Source: Taxillus chinensis
Taxonomy: Eukaryota > Streptophyta > Magnoliopsida > Santalales > Loranthaceae
NCBI GenBank assembly: GCA_023512835.1
Contig: CM042090.1
Location: forward strand, 3,379,826-3,443,825
Direction of reading: 5' to 3'
DNA length: 64,000 nucleotides
The notes below the pieces were generated by a model, which was not told the origin of the DNA, did no database searches, and saw nothing but the letters and a program-made list of their open reading frames with translations. The translations under genes and the position numbers were made by a program. Within the stretch, counting starts at the first letter, position 1, and every line of letters starts with the position of its first letter. Below are positions 1-10,530 of the stretch, in pieces.

Positions 1-55
1 CAAAAATTTAAAAATTAGTAAATTAAATCAATCTAAATTGATAATCTTTTAAATC

Positions 56-60
<5 letters not shown>

Positions 61-97
<37 letters not shown>
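61..97. repeat. (TA)n microsatellite
   Basis: An uninterrupted TA dinucleotide run, read directly. Confidence 0.95.
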
Positions 98-100
<3 letters not shown>

Positions 101-299
101 GCCAAGCACGAAAATTGTTGTTACCACCATGTAACTTGAATAGACCACTTCCCACGTTGCCTTTGTTGGAAGACCCTATGTTTCAGGTACGCTGCCATTC
201 ATATCAAAGGGTATATATATATATACACATATATAAATATAACTATATATATATATTTTACTATAATTAAAATTTTAAATTTTTATATAAATATATATA

Positions 300-354
300 T
301 AATAAAAAAAATTAAAATTTAGGGGGGGTTATGCCCCCCCTAAATCCGTCACTG
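300..354. mobile_element. Possible MITE right end (hAT/Tip100-like)
   Basis: TTTAGGGGGGG, a short loop and CCCCCCCTAAA are followed by TCCGTCACTG at the edge. Read inward on the minus strand, the terminus is CAGTGACGGATTTAGG. This resembles CAGTGGCGG-type termini of plant hAT miniature elements (established knowledge, from memory). No left terminus or TSD is visible, so it would be a truncated copy at best. Confidence 0.3.
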
Positions 355-866
355 CTAATGACCAATAACAAAGCTAATTGTCTAAACTAAGCTGAATTGT
401 TTACGATACATTCAAAATTAAATGAAGTGTAAGTTGTATAACAGTTGAAGTGTATAAGATAGACATCTCTAGAATGACAGTGCTAAGGTTTTAGGTTGTT
501 TGAGGGGTAATTATAGTCTATGGGACACACGTAACTATTCGGAAGCAATATATATGAGGAAATTGATGATTTTTTTAGCAAAAGTAAAAAAATACAATCA
601 GCAATTTTTGTCATAGGTGTTGACACAGTCAAAAATACCATTTCATAGTTCTATTGACTTATACTTTTAGCATATATCTTCTAGATGTTGGTGCAAACCT
701 TTACGTTGCTTCAATATTCTACACAATGAACAGACAATGTAAACAAAAACTTAATACCATTGATTTTACAAAGGAGAAGAATGATAAGCATGAATTATAG
801 ACCAATACGGGAGACGGGTTAATAGTAACAAACAGCCAACTTTAAAAATTGGCCAAGCAATATGTT

Positions 867-2112
867 TGTTGGATCAAACTCAGAATTTGGATGATGGGGA
901 TAAAACCTTATGTAATTTGATTTGAGACCTTGTATATTTATTCTTAGTTGTTGTAGAAGATATAACTCTAATTTGGATCTACACTGATGAGAGCAAAGCC
1001 AAGGACAAAATACATAATCCTGATCCAGACCAATGTGAGTGTTGTCAAGCACTTGGTAAATAACCAAGTTCTCACACGGAATAAGAATTATTTGTGCGGA
1101 CTAAACACTTAAAGTTACGGACTAAGGAATTATACTTAAATGGACTAAGTTAAATAGATGCGGAATAAGAATCCTAGTCTACATCTCACACGGAGTAAGA
1201 GAGAATTGTCGCCGAATAAAAAGTTAAGTCTTCCACTTAAACAAACTAAGGACAAGAAGACACGGAATAAGGAATCTGAGTCTTTCATTCACACGGAGTA
1301 AGGAAGGACTTGTGCGGAATAAGGACCCAAGTCCTTTGTTTACACGGAGTAAAGAAAAGAGATGCAGAGTAAGGAATCCGAACCTTTTACTCACACGGAG
1401 TAAGGAAGCACTGATACGGAGTAAGCCCTTCGAACCTTTCGTTCACACGGAGTAAGAAAGCGCTGACACAAAATAAGGATTCTAGTATCAAACTGATACG
1501 GAATAAGCAACCACTGACACGGAGTAAGGATTCGAGCTTCATTAATTAACACGGAGTAAGGAACTTTACAACGGATTAAAAAGATGCTACTTCACTTTAT
1601 CGGCTTCGCATTTAAAGTCATTAGCTCGCTATGTCCCGATGTAAGAAAGACCCGTTGAATATCTAAGTCGTTTTACATGTGGATCACACGGAGATGTGGA
1701 CAGAGCCTTAAATGCAATTGAGATCATGTGAAGTAATTCAATGTTTAAAGACCTAAGATTTTGAGCACTACATCTGTAGTAATTAAAGTAGAGACATTTT
1801 CCAAGAAATTCAATGCTACACGGTGCTCGGAAAATCCTGTTCCAAGAATATCTCCTAGGGATATCTATATATATTAAGCTTTGTATATTTTCACACAGGT
1901 GCATACATGTACAAGCTTTGTATATTTTCATCAGCTTTAATCTGCTATTATTTTGTTGTAATTATCTTTTGATAATAAAACAGAATACTTACACTATCTG
2001 GTTATCTTCCGCACTGATTCTATCTTTTAACCAGAAAAGTGTTGTGCCAAAGAAGAAGAAGAATTTTTGATAAGAGCCTATTCACCCCCCTCTAGGCTCC
2101 CAGGGACCAACG
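867..2112 (+). mobile_element. Solo LTR A (TGTTGG family)
   Basis: It starts TGTTGGATCAAACTCAG and ends AGGGACCAACG (CA changed to CG). It is flanked by a perfect 5-bp TSD, ATGTT, at 862-866 and 2113-2117. No internal retrotransposon sequence is present, so this is a solo LTR. The central 1070-1570 region carries many degenerate copies of CACGGAGTAAGGA. A TATA-like CTATATATATT lies at 1865-1875 and an AATAAAA polyadenylation-like context near 1975, so the LTR reads on the plus strand. The motif CCTATTCACCCCCC near the end is common in plant copia LTR ends (from memory). Other copies are at 24475-25762 and, split, at 26121-37680. Confidence 0.88.
1060..1580 (+). repeat. Degenerate CACGGAGTAAG repeat array inside LTR A
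   Basis: About fifteen variants of (A)CACGGAGTAAGGA or GCGGAATAAGG are spaced roughly 25-45 bp apart, separated by variable GAGTCTTT/CGAACCTTT-like words. The same array occupies the same place in the two related LTRs (about 24690-25145 and 26330-26870), so it belongs to the LTR family and is not a local satellite. Confidence 0.85.
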
Positions 2113-2533
2113 ATGTTGTTTTGTCTTTCCTAACTAATTCTCCCTTCTAAAGTAAGAGCACAACAATTTAGACCCATTCAAACTATCCATGAGACTATAC
2201 TCCACAACAAATTATAATTTCCTCATGAGCAAAAATATAAAAGTAGATGATGCAATGTGCCAGATGAATGCATTGAAAGTTTACATAACCGTAAAAAAGT
2301 TAAATTTTGGGCAAACTTTAATTATTATGAAAGCTCAGATGACCAAAACATAATGACATCAACAAAAATTAAAATAGTTGTAATGGGCACACAAAATCAC
2401 CAAATTCTTTATTGGCATATTTTTATTTATTTATTTTTATTAACAAAAGCATTACACAAAAAAATATAAAAATATAGCTAATCTTATAGATGATAGGTAG
2501 AATTTGTTTATATATTTTTCTTTATATTTTATT
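2113..2533. other. AT-rich spacer, no gene
   Basis: This lies between two solo LTRs. I see only short AT-rich sequence and no coding or repeat signal. Confidence 0.5.
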
Positions 2534-3997
2534 TGTCACGCTCCCAAATCCCGGAAGGATTAGAACTAAGAGAGTGACTTCCCCATGCCCGCACCCGAAA
2601 GGTCAAAGGGTTGGTGATTAGTATCGATATGGACTACACAGCGGGTGCTATCCCAAATATACTTGTACAATTACACAACAGGGGTATTCTTGTACATTTC
2701 CACATGCTATGAAGTTAAGGAAAATAATTTATTAAAAGTAGAGTCATGCTATAAATCCAATATAACTTTCACGGACCCTCGTCTGAATATTCAAATATTA
2801 AAACCAATCATCTTACAAAATCCTTAAACCAAGTTATACAAAAGGGAAATAAATAACAATTAACTTTGGACCAGCCTTCAGCAGATGGGTTGATACCTGA
2901 AACATGTCAACAAGGTAGGAGTGAGCACGAACGCCCAATAGGTGATCCCCAACTCCGCTATCCTATAACATGAAATCCTAAAACTACATGATCGGTGTAT
3001 GCTTGTGCCAGTGTAGTGCCCAATTCTATCACAGTAAACTTACATTAAATCACAAAATATGGCATCACACACATTACAATTCATTCATTAAGGGTTCACG
3101 CCAAATAATCCAATCATTGACGAAATTCCCGCAACCAACTCCTGAGATCCCAGTCACTACCAGATAGCCATATGTGGGACCTGCGGTGTCCCTAACGATA
3201 ACCTGCCACATATGGGACCTGAGTTAACTTGCCACATAGGGGACCTGCAACCTCTTGCCAGCCCTATGTGAGACCCGCAGTTAACTCAACCAACTCCACC
3301 ACAAATTCCACATATAACCAATAAATAGAATATTTCAACCGTCAAAATTCAATACGACAGCCTTACCAAATATTTAATTCATCAATCCAGCACTAACCAT
3401 AATTAATATATATAAATATACCTACTTATATATAAATATTCATTAAACATCCAACACCTTAAATATCAATTAAGTATTATTAAGCTACAAGTAACATTTA
3501 AATGCCAAATTACTAATATTGAACTACAAAAAAATATTTATATTAAACCATACTATCAAGCCCAAATAATATTTAACTAATTAAACAGTATCAAGCCAAA
3601 CAATAACAAGTCATCAATATTTAATTATTAATTATTATTCTCATATATATATATCTAACAATTGTATATATATATATATTAATTGTTTTATTAATTGTAT
3701 ATATATATATATACAATTATAAAACTATTAATATTACGCCTTTAACAATACTTTCCATGACGAACTATTAACATCAAACCTCTAATAATATTTTAAATGA
3801 TCAATTAATAATATCAATGTAATTAACTAACTAAATCAAGCTTAAGCAATATTTATAGTTATAACTAGCAGTATTTATGTTATGAACTTAATGATGCTGA
3901 ACTTAAATTATATTCATAAATATTTTGAGCGAATTATATTAACCCCAACAATGCTTAAAAATATAAATATGTTTTTTTTCAACTAAAATACATTTAC

Positions 3998-4001
<4 letters not shown>

Positions 4002-4089
<88 letters not shown>
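4002..4089. repeat. (AT)n microsatellite inside solo LTR D1
   Basis: About 88 bp of AT repeats with a single phase break near 4059, read directly. It encodes the YIYIYI-rich spurious reading frame on the minus strand. Confidence 0.95.
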
Positions 4090-4091
<2 letters not shown>

Positions 4092-4166
4092 TTTTAAACA
4101 AAGTCGAAACTTTACAAGGCTTGGGCAAACTGGGCCAACCCAAGGACCGGCCCAGCGGGCAACGCC

Positions 4167-4258
4167 AGCCCTTGCGGTTGGCTCCTACAGGCCACATGAG
4201 GGAGCGGCACAGGGACTGCCGCCCCTCATGTGGCCTGTAAGAGCCAACCGCAAGGGCT
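4167..4258. repeat. Long GC-rich inverted repeat (hairpin)
   Basis: The arms 4167-4202 and 4223-4258 are 36 bp each and complementary at all but one position. The loop is 20 bp (4203-4222). The left arm begins AGCCCTTGCGGTTGGCT and the right arm ends AGCCAACCGCAAGGGCT. It sits inside solo LTR D1 and has no counterpart in D2. A transcript would fold into a long near-perfect stem. Confidence 0.9.
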
Positions 4259-4713
4259 AGGGACTGCCGCCCCTCCCAGAACGTTGCGGCAGGGTCATCC
4301 TTGACCCAGCCGCTGGCCAGGCTGTCGCAAGACAGCCTGGTGCTCCTGCCGTGCAAGAAAGGCTAGGCCGAATGGCCTGGCCACCATCCTGACATGCTAA
4401 TAATAATAATGATTGATAATGGGGGAAAAGAAAATCAATTTAGTCAAGGTAAGGTGCAAAACGAGTTTCGGCTAAAGGCAAAAAGGGTACAAGGAAATCT
4501 TTTGTTTATACACTTGAATATATGTAGAACGACCCTCTATACATACATATATATATATATATATATATTTGTATACAGTACCAAAATTGATCGAGTATAT
4601 CTCTCCAACAGGTCATGTTCGTGCTATAAAATAATGAGAAATCAAAAACCACCTACATGGATTGAAGGATCGAAAATATGAGATTGCTGCTCCAAACTAC
4701 CTCTTCCCTCACC

Positions 4714-5062
4714 ACGTCAAAATTCTCAGAATGATGAGAAGATTAAGAAGATGAGGTTCGTGACCTGATCCGGAGTGTCGTTTTGAATATTGGCCGCTAA
4801 TCTATCGTCGTTAGCGGTCAAAACACGGTTTTGACTATAACTTATTCATTTGACCTCGAATTTGAGTGCAGTCGAAGGCGTCGATCCTCAAATTTGATTT
4901 CCTATCGCTCGAAACTAGCTCTTTGGCATTTAAAAGCCTTTTTAAATAAATCATTGAAATTACGCCTTTCGGATCAACGGTTACGTCTTTTTAATTATCT
5001 GTACAAAATGGTTAACAAATAGAAGAGAAGTTTAAAGCGGAAAATGAATGTGTATGTCTAAC
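4714..5062 (+). mobile_element. Fragment of the E-family LTR 3' end
   Basis: AATTCTCAGAATGATGAGA through AATGAATGTGTATGTC closely matches the 3'-terminal stretch of the solo LTR at 49368-53029 (about 52671-53003) and of its relative at 55088-58513 (from about 58147). The final GGGGTCCAACA terminus is missing. It lies in the opposite orientation to its D1 host, so it is probably a truncated nested insertion or a transferred segment. Confidence 0.7.
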
Positions 5063-5470
5063 ACCATTAGTTATTATTATAATTAACCCAAAGTAGTAAA
5101 GTAATTATATTAATAATAGTAACACTATAATAATGATAAAGTCTATATATTAAAATACTTGCATTAAAAATACTCACATAATCAATAATAATAATAATAG
5201 CCACAACATTAATTATTACAATAATAATAACTCAAATACTTAAATAATCATATTAATAATATTACCATTATAATAACTGAACATATTAAAATAATAATAT
5301 TTAATAATAAACTCAAAATATTAAAATCACCATATTAATAATAATAATAATTCAAAATGCTAACGTTAAGGTCGCGCTGCCGAATAAATATTACAAACTC
5401 TATTCGGGCTCTAACTTTCAACCTCACACAGGTACGAGTCTTTACATTATCCCTTAATTTATATTATTTA

Positions 5471-7387
5471 TGTAAGGATCCGTATATGTGTTAGCATAAC
5501 TTATAATCTATATTTGATGTTAAGAAAGTTATTTTGAGAATGTGGCCATTAATACAATCGTTTTAACTATATTTGGGCCTAATTTGAGGTCCAGAAACCT
5601 TCAGGGGTTATTTAGTAATTTTTGGGAGTTAAATTGGGGGTTAATAAATGAAAAATAAAATTTAAGAGGGCCTTGGACGAGCTACTGTACCTGTTATCCC
5701 TTTTATCATATTCTAATTAGTTATTATTAATTTCTACACGTACCAAGCCAATTGGCCTGGTTTCTTCCGCGCGGCAGCAGCAGCACACCAGGCTATCGAA
5801 TAACAGCCTGGTTAGCGTCTCCATGACGGGGGGCGGCGGCCTATACGTTCCTGCCTCCACAATCTATTCGATCCAATGCAGCACAAGGGTTTTGTTTTAT
5901 TTTATTTAATTTTCTCTTAATCAAGAAAAGGGGGCATTTTTACATGCGTGGTTTCGTGGCAGTGAAAGAAAAGGGGCATCTTTTTTTTAGTGTCAGATTT
6001 TTTTAAAAAAAGTGGGGCTTAATTGATTATGGGAATTAAGTCGTGCGTGTCAATAGTTAGTATATGTGGGTAATAATTTCGTGCATTAAATCCGTTCATT
6101 ATTATGAAGTTGTGCATGGTATTATATATGTGTGTTTTGATAATTATCAAGATATATAGATAAATTTAATTTAATTTGATTTAGTAGTAAAAATAACATA
6201 TTCATTGATATCATTCCAATAGCAAGGTCAAACAAGAATTATGATATTGTTAGTTTAATAATGAAAATAGTGCTTGGGTTTGATATTATAGTTTAATAAT
6301 ATGAAGTATTACTTGAAGCTTGATATTATTAATTTATCATCTAAAATATTATCGGAGGCTTGACATTAATAGTTTGATATTAGAAACATTGTTTGTGGCT
6401 TGATATTTATAGTCTGACACTAGAAATATTGTTTGTATTTCAATGTTAGAAATTTGGCATTTAAATGTTACTTGTACGTAGCTTAATATTACTTAATTGA
6501 TATTTAAGGTGTTGGATGTTTGATGAATATTTATATATGTATGTATATCTATATATATTATTTGTGGTTAGTGCCGGATTGATGAATTAAATATTTTGTA
6601 AGGCTGTTGCATTGAATTTTGACTGTTGAAATATTCTATTTATTGATTATATATAGAATTGGTGGTGGAGTTGGTTAGGTTAACCGCAGGTCCCACATAG
6701 GGCTGGCAAGAGGCCGCAGGTCCCCTATGTGGCTGGTTAACTGAGGTCCCATATGTGGCAGGTTGTCATTAGGGACACCACAGGTCCCATATATGGCTAT
6801 CTGGTAATGACTGGGATCCTTGGAGCTGGATGTGGGAATCTCCTGGATGGTTGGATTGTTTGGTGTGTACCCTTAATGAATGAAATGTAATGTGTGTGAT
6901 ATTATATTTTGTGATTGAATGTAAGCTTATTGTGATAAAGTAGGACACTACACTTGCACAAGCATACACCGATCATATAGACTTAGGAATTCATGTTATA
7001 GGATGGTGAGGAGATGGAGATCACCTACTGGGCATTTGTGCTCACCCCTACTTTGTTGACATGTTTCAGGTATCGACTCATCCGCTAGAGGCTGATCCGA
7101 AGCTAATTTTTGTAATAACTTGGTTTATGGATTTTGTAAAACATGATTGATTTTATTATTTGAATATCCGGACGAGGATCCGTGGAAGTTGTATTGGAAT
7201 TATAGCATGACTCTCCGGTGGGAATGTACAGGAATACCCCTGATGTATGAATGTACAGGTTTATCTCGGACAGCACCTGATGTGTAGTCCATATCGGTGC
7301 TAGTCACCAACCCCTTGACCCTTCGGGTGCGGGTATGGGAAAGTCACACTCTTAGTTCCGGTCCTTCCAGGATTTGGGGGCGTGACA
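5471..7387 (+). mobile_element. Solo LTR D2 (gypsy-type, plus orientation)
   Basis: It starts TGTAAGGATCCGTATATG and ends TTTGGGGGCGTGACA, with a perfect TSD, ATTTA, at 5466-5470 and 7388-7392. Shared blocks with D1, such as the CCCATATGTGGCAGG words near 6750 and the terminal AACCCCTTGACCCTTCGGGTG, show the same LTR family in inverted orientation. Only 24 bp separate it from D1. No PBS or coding sequence follows, so it is a solo LTR. Confidence 0.87.
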
Positions 7388-7489
7388 ATTTATATGCATT
7401 TTGGCAGCTTTTACTAACAATTATATTAATTTAGCTTAATTTCATATTTAGCAGGAATATATGTATTTTTGGTGTTATTGTAACTGATT

Positions 7490-7715
7490 TATTGTAGGGG
7501 CTATTGACTCCAAGTTCTCACAATCAGATATACAGAGTCCCTTGAGAGAGGGTGGGAAAGGCACTCACCACATGGACGGTGATGATGACGATGATTGACG
7601 CATGAGCATGGTAAACACACCAGAGATAGACATCTGTAATCCCAATATCCACCACAGAAAGAGAGTAGGGGCGAGCATGTCTGGGAGCATCTCTAGCTTA
7701 GGTCAGATTTCTATG
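7490..7715 (-). pseudogene. Decayed NLR leucine-rich-repeat fragment
   Basis: Read on the minus strand, about 7490-7562 translates to PFPPSLKGLCISDCENLES. The NLR at 12157-16962 has SLKYLNISYCENLESLVG at the equivalent place. The DNA word ACTCCAAGTTCTCACAAT differs from the NLR copy by one base. A GATGATGACG tract follows in both, and at about 7676-7712 the minus strand reads PKLEMLPDM, an LRR-like stretch. Stops and gaps interrupt it within about 25 codons. It is a relic of an LRR-coding segment, probably of a related NLR. Its borders are uncertain. Confidence 0.5.
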
Positions 7716-8239
7716 AACAAATGCTCAACAACACAAGGCAACCCCTAATGCTCCTTCACTTGATCTTTTCCTTTTGATGTGTCTTCTTCGAAGTCTCATT
7801 GTCGTTGGATTTCTATAAAATAATAATTAAGTAAATATTATTATTTAAATTTAATGTGATCCATTTATTTTGGCCATTCGTGGGATGGGATGATAATTGT
7901 CATAGATTAGTAACTGTCATACTAATTTATTTTGGCAATTAATCCATGAATTGATAACTGTTAATCCTTCTCTCCATGTTCCATAACCTCCACACTGTTA
8001 TTGCTATGCATTTTGAATTTGCTTCATGATGGCTGGAACAATATACAAATTAAAAACATATATTTTCTTTGCTAATATGAGGGTTCACCAAGCCTACTAT
8101 CCTAAGGAATAATACTATCTAAAAATTGAGTAGAAGGACTTGGAAACTAGCTATTAGAATTAAGGAATCAACAAAAAGGAAGGGCGTTCGAGTTCATTGA
8201 ATCAATCACAGCCACGAGAAAAGAAAGTTGGTTGAAAGT
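7716..8239. other. AT-rich spacer, no gene
   Basis: No coding or repeat signal was recognised between the LRR relic and the GACC/GGTCAA-type tandem repeat. Confidence 0.4.
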
Positions 8240-8430
8240 TAGAGATGGTTGACTCAAATTTTAGATGACCATTGATTGACCAGAACCCGATCTGAAGAAC
8301 TTTGAAGAAATTGAAGGTGGTCAACTCAAATTTTAGATGACTAGTTTGATCGACCAAAACGTGAACTGAAGAAATAGGAAGTGGTCGATTGAAATTTCAG
8401 ACGACCAATTTGAATGACTAGAATACGATC
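8240..8430. repeat. Degenerate tandem repeat, about 70-bp unit, three copies
   Basis: Three successive units run from GGTTGACTCAAATTTTAGATG (8247), through GGTCAACTCAAATTTTAGATG (8319), to GGTCGATTGAAATTTCAGACG (8383). Each is followed by GACCA-type words and a GAACTGAAGAA-like word. Similar GGTCGACTGAAATTTC tandem words occur in some plant copia LTRs (from memory), but no LTR ends were found here. Confidence 0.65.
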
Positions 8431-9765
8431 TCTAATTAAATACAAATAGCAATAGCTGGAGGTATTTATAGTGATTCTGTTTTATTGCTTCCGCTTGAGT
8501 ATATGTTCATATGATAAAGAATATAATTAAGATCTATAATATTCTTTACATGTTGAAAATATTTATTTTCACAGTTGTATCAAGAAACATTCGAGAACAT
8601 TCCTAGGCTTTCAAGACAGAGGGTGTTGAGGAAGTGACTAAATTTAATCCCCTAATCCCCATCAACTGATCATTCCTATGGAGTTCCACACACATCCCTC
8701 ATCGGTAGTATTTCCTTTCAACACCAAAAATATCAAGAACAAGGTGTAACTCAAGAAGAATTATACACAATAATAAATTATATCAACAAGATTTTTGTAG
8801 TTGGGGACTGATCAATATGGACCTGAACTAGCAGAGGAGACAGTTTTTATGTAAAGAAAATTAAATTCCTTTCCGTACTTTCTCACTTGTCCTTGGTAGT
8901 TGGTAAAATTAACTAGAAATGTATAATGTTTCAGCTAGCCGGCTATATTGTACAACATGGATATCAAACCAATAAGCCTTAATTCTAGTAAAATAGAATC
9001 AGCTATATAACAAGACAAATAGAAAGTTTATATTTAATCTAAAATAAGGATCATTTTTTTTCCAAACATTTCTACGGGTTAATATTTTTTTTCTTTCAAA
9101 TCTATAATAATTTCAAATCTCTTGTTACTACTTACATCCAAGTCATTTTCGGTCTTTTCCTTAATTTTTTATGTCATTCAATGTCAATCTAATCCGACGT
9201 AAAACTATTCCTAGAAAATATATAACCCTTGGAATGCTTGTTAAGCCCAAGGTCCGTACAGAAGTTGAACATTATCATTTGGTGATGAGCTTTCACAAAA
9301 TTACTAGTATTCATTCTCATCAATGCATGATGATCCAATGGCCTCCACCCCATCTACGTTCTCACTTCTCAAGCTAGTTACCAACAACAACATTTGAATT
9401 TACATCTCCATTTTCATTTCAAAAATCCAATAATCTTTTCCATCCATATTACCATTCACTTGAGCAATTTCTAAGCTGATTCTTCCACGCACATCAAATT
9501 CAAAGATGAACGATAATTCACAAACATGGAGATGCATATATGGAAACTAATCTGTACAATATGTCTACCCTAATTCATATATCTGGATAGGGTAAGGCTA
9601 GGGCAACGCAAGAGATCCAAGTGCAGGCCTATTCAAGGAAGAGATAGCTAGAGTTCTATTGAAGAGAGACTCAGGATGAATGCAACATTCGCACACAATA
9701 TTCAGATGTAATATTCAAGTATTATAGTTCACTCACACAAGATTGACAATTGAAGGTGTACTCTA
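8431..9765. other. AT-rich spacer, no gene
   Basis: Only short open frames without recognisable domains. I see no transposon termini. Confidence 0.4.
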
Positions 9766-9799
9766 AAATTCAGCCCAAAGGGGTACCCAAGATAGGGCT

Positions 9800-10525
9800 A
9801 CAAGTCCACTTAATTAGCCGTGAAATTAATTCAATTTAAGTTGATTTGAATTATTTTTCAAACCAAATTAATATTTTTTAATTTAAACAAAATTAAACTT
9901 GTCGCTTGAACCGAACCAACCTAGATTGAATTGATTCAATTTAGATTGGTTTGAATTAAACTACAATTTGAATCGGTTTGAATTATCAATTTTGAAAGTT
10001 AAAATGATGTAAAAAACAATAGTGTATACATCAATACTAATATATATCAAATTTAAAATTCCAAAAGTCCCTAGCCTTACCAAATAATTACTCTTAAAAT
10101 TGAATAATATAGTTCACAAATAAAACACATTAAATCTCACTTAGCAAACAATCTTAAATAAATAAGTCCCAAATAAAAAAAAAAAGTAAATGACAATCTC
10201 CAACAAGCATGTTACACTTGTATCTCCATCCAAGCACGCTTCATCATCTATATAAGAAAATAAAAATATGAAAATCTCAACCCAACAAATTGAGTAGTCA
10301 TATATGGCACTCAACGTGATAATAAAACTTAGAATACTTCTATTTCAGTTAGATTTGGTTTAAACCGTAAATTTAAAATCTCAAACAAAATCAAACTAAT
10401 AACATTATTCAATTTGAAACCAAATCAAACCAATTATATTCGGTTTTAAAGGTTTGATAAACAGGTGATTTTCGGCGGGTCAGTTTGGACCAATTTGGGT
10501 GATTTGGAGGTTTAAAGTTTCACTC
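9800..10525. repeat. AAACCAAAT / GGTTTGAATT-rich repeat
   Basis: Dense forms of TTGGTTTGAATT in the left half face AAACCAAATCAAACC and GGTTTAAACC forms in the right half. This gives a loosely inverted-repeat composition typical of degenerate miniature transposons. Possible ends GGTGTA (9756) and TACACC (10530) are too short to prove a terminal inverted repeat, and no TSD is convincing. Confidence 0.35.
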
Positions 10526-10530
10526 CTACA

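Larger units (their letters stand above)
1..861. other. AT-rich spacer, no gene
   Basis: No gene is visible. The stretch is AT-rich, with a TA microsatellite at 61-97 and several shorter TA runs between 210 and 300. A small hairpin (seven G facing seven C) ends in TAAATCCGTCACTG at 341-354. That resembles the terminal inverted repeat of hAT/Tip100-like miniature transposons as I remember them, but no matching left end was found. Confidence 0.5.
2534..5446 (-). mobile_element. Solo LTR D1 (gypsy-type, minus orientation)
   Basis: On the plus strand it begins TGTCACGCTCCCAAATCCCG and ends ACGAGTCTTTACA, so on the minus strand it reads TGTAAAGACTCG to GGGAGCGTGACA. The flanks TTATT (2529-2533) and TTATC (5447-5451) form an imperfect TSD. 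The terminal sequences resemble those of the Del/Tekay-like LTR at 42714-45146 and of D2. It is about 1 kb longer than D2. The extra length includes a TA microsatellite, a GC-rich hairpin and a fragment of a different LTR family (4714-5062). No internal region or PBS follows. Confidence 0.82.

Noticed and set aside
1060..1580. Regularly spaced short repeats resembling a CRISPR array
   Set aside because: Repeat words and spacers are irregular, three copies occur at the same place within TSD-flanked LTRs, and the DNA is a plant nuclear sequence.
4394..4681. Open frames rich in YIYIYI or SLSLSL near the AT and CT runs (also 50267-50545)
   Set aside because: They are translations of microsatellites inside LTRs, without domains.
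2534..7387. A single element with inverted terminal repeats
   Set aside because: Each half has its own TG...CA ends and its own target duplication, so these are two solo LTRs.
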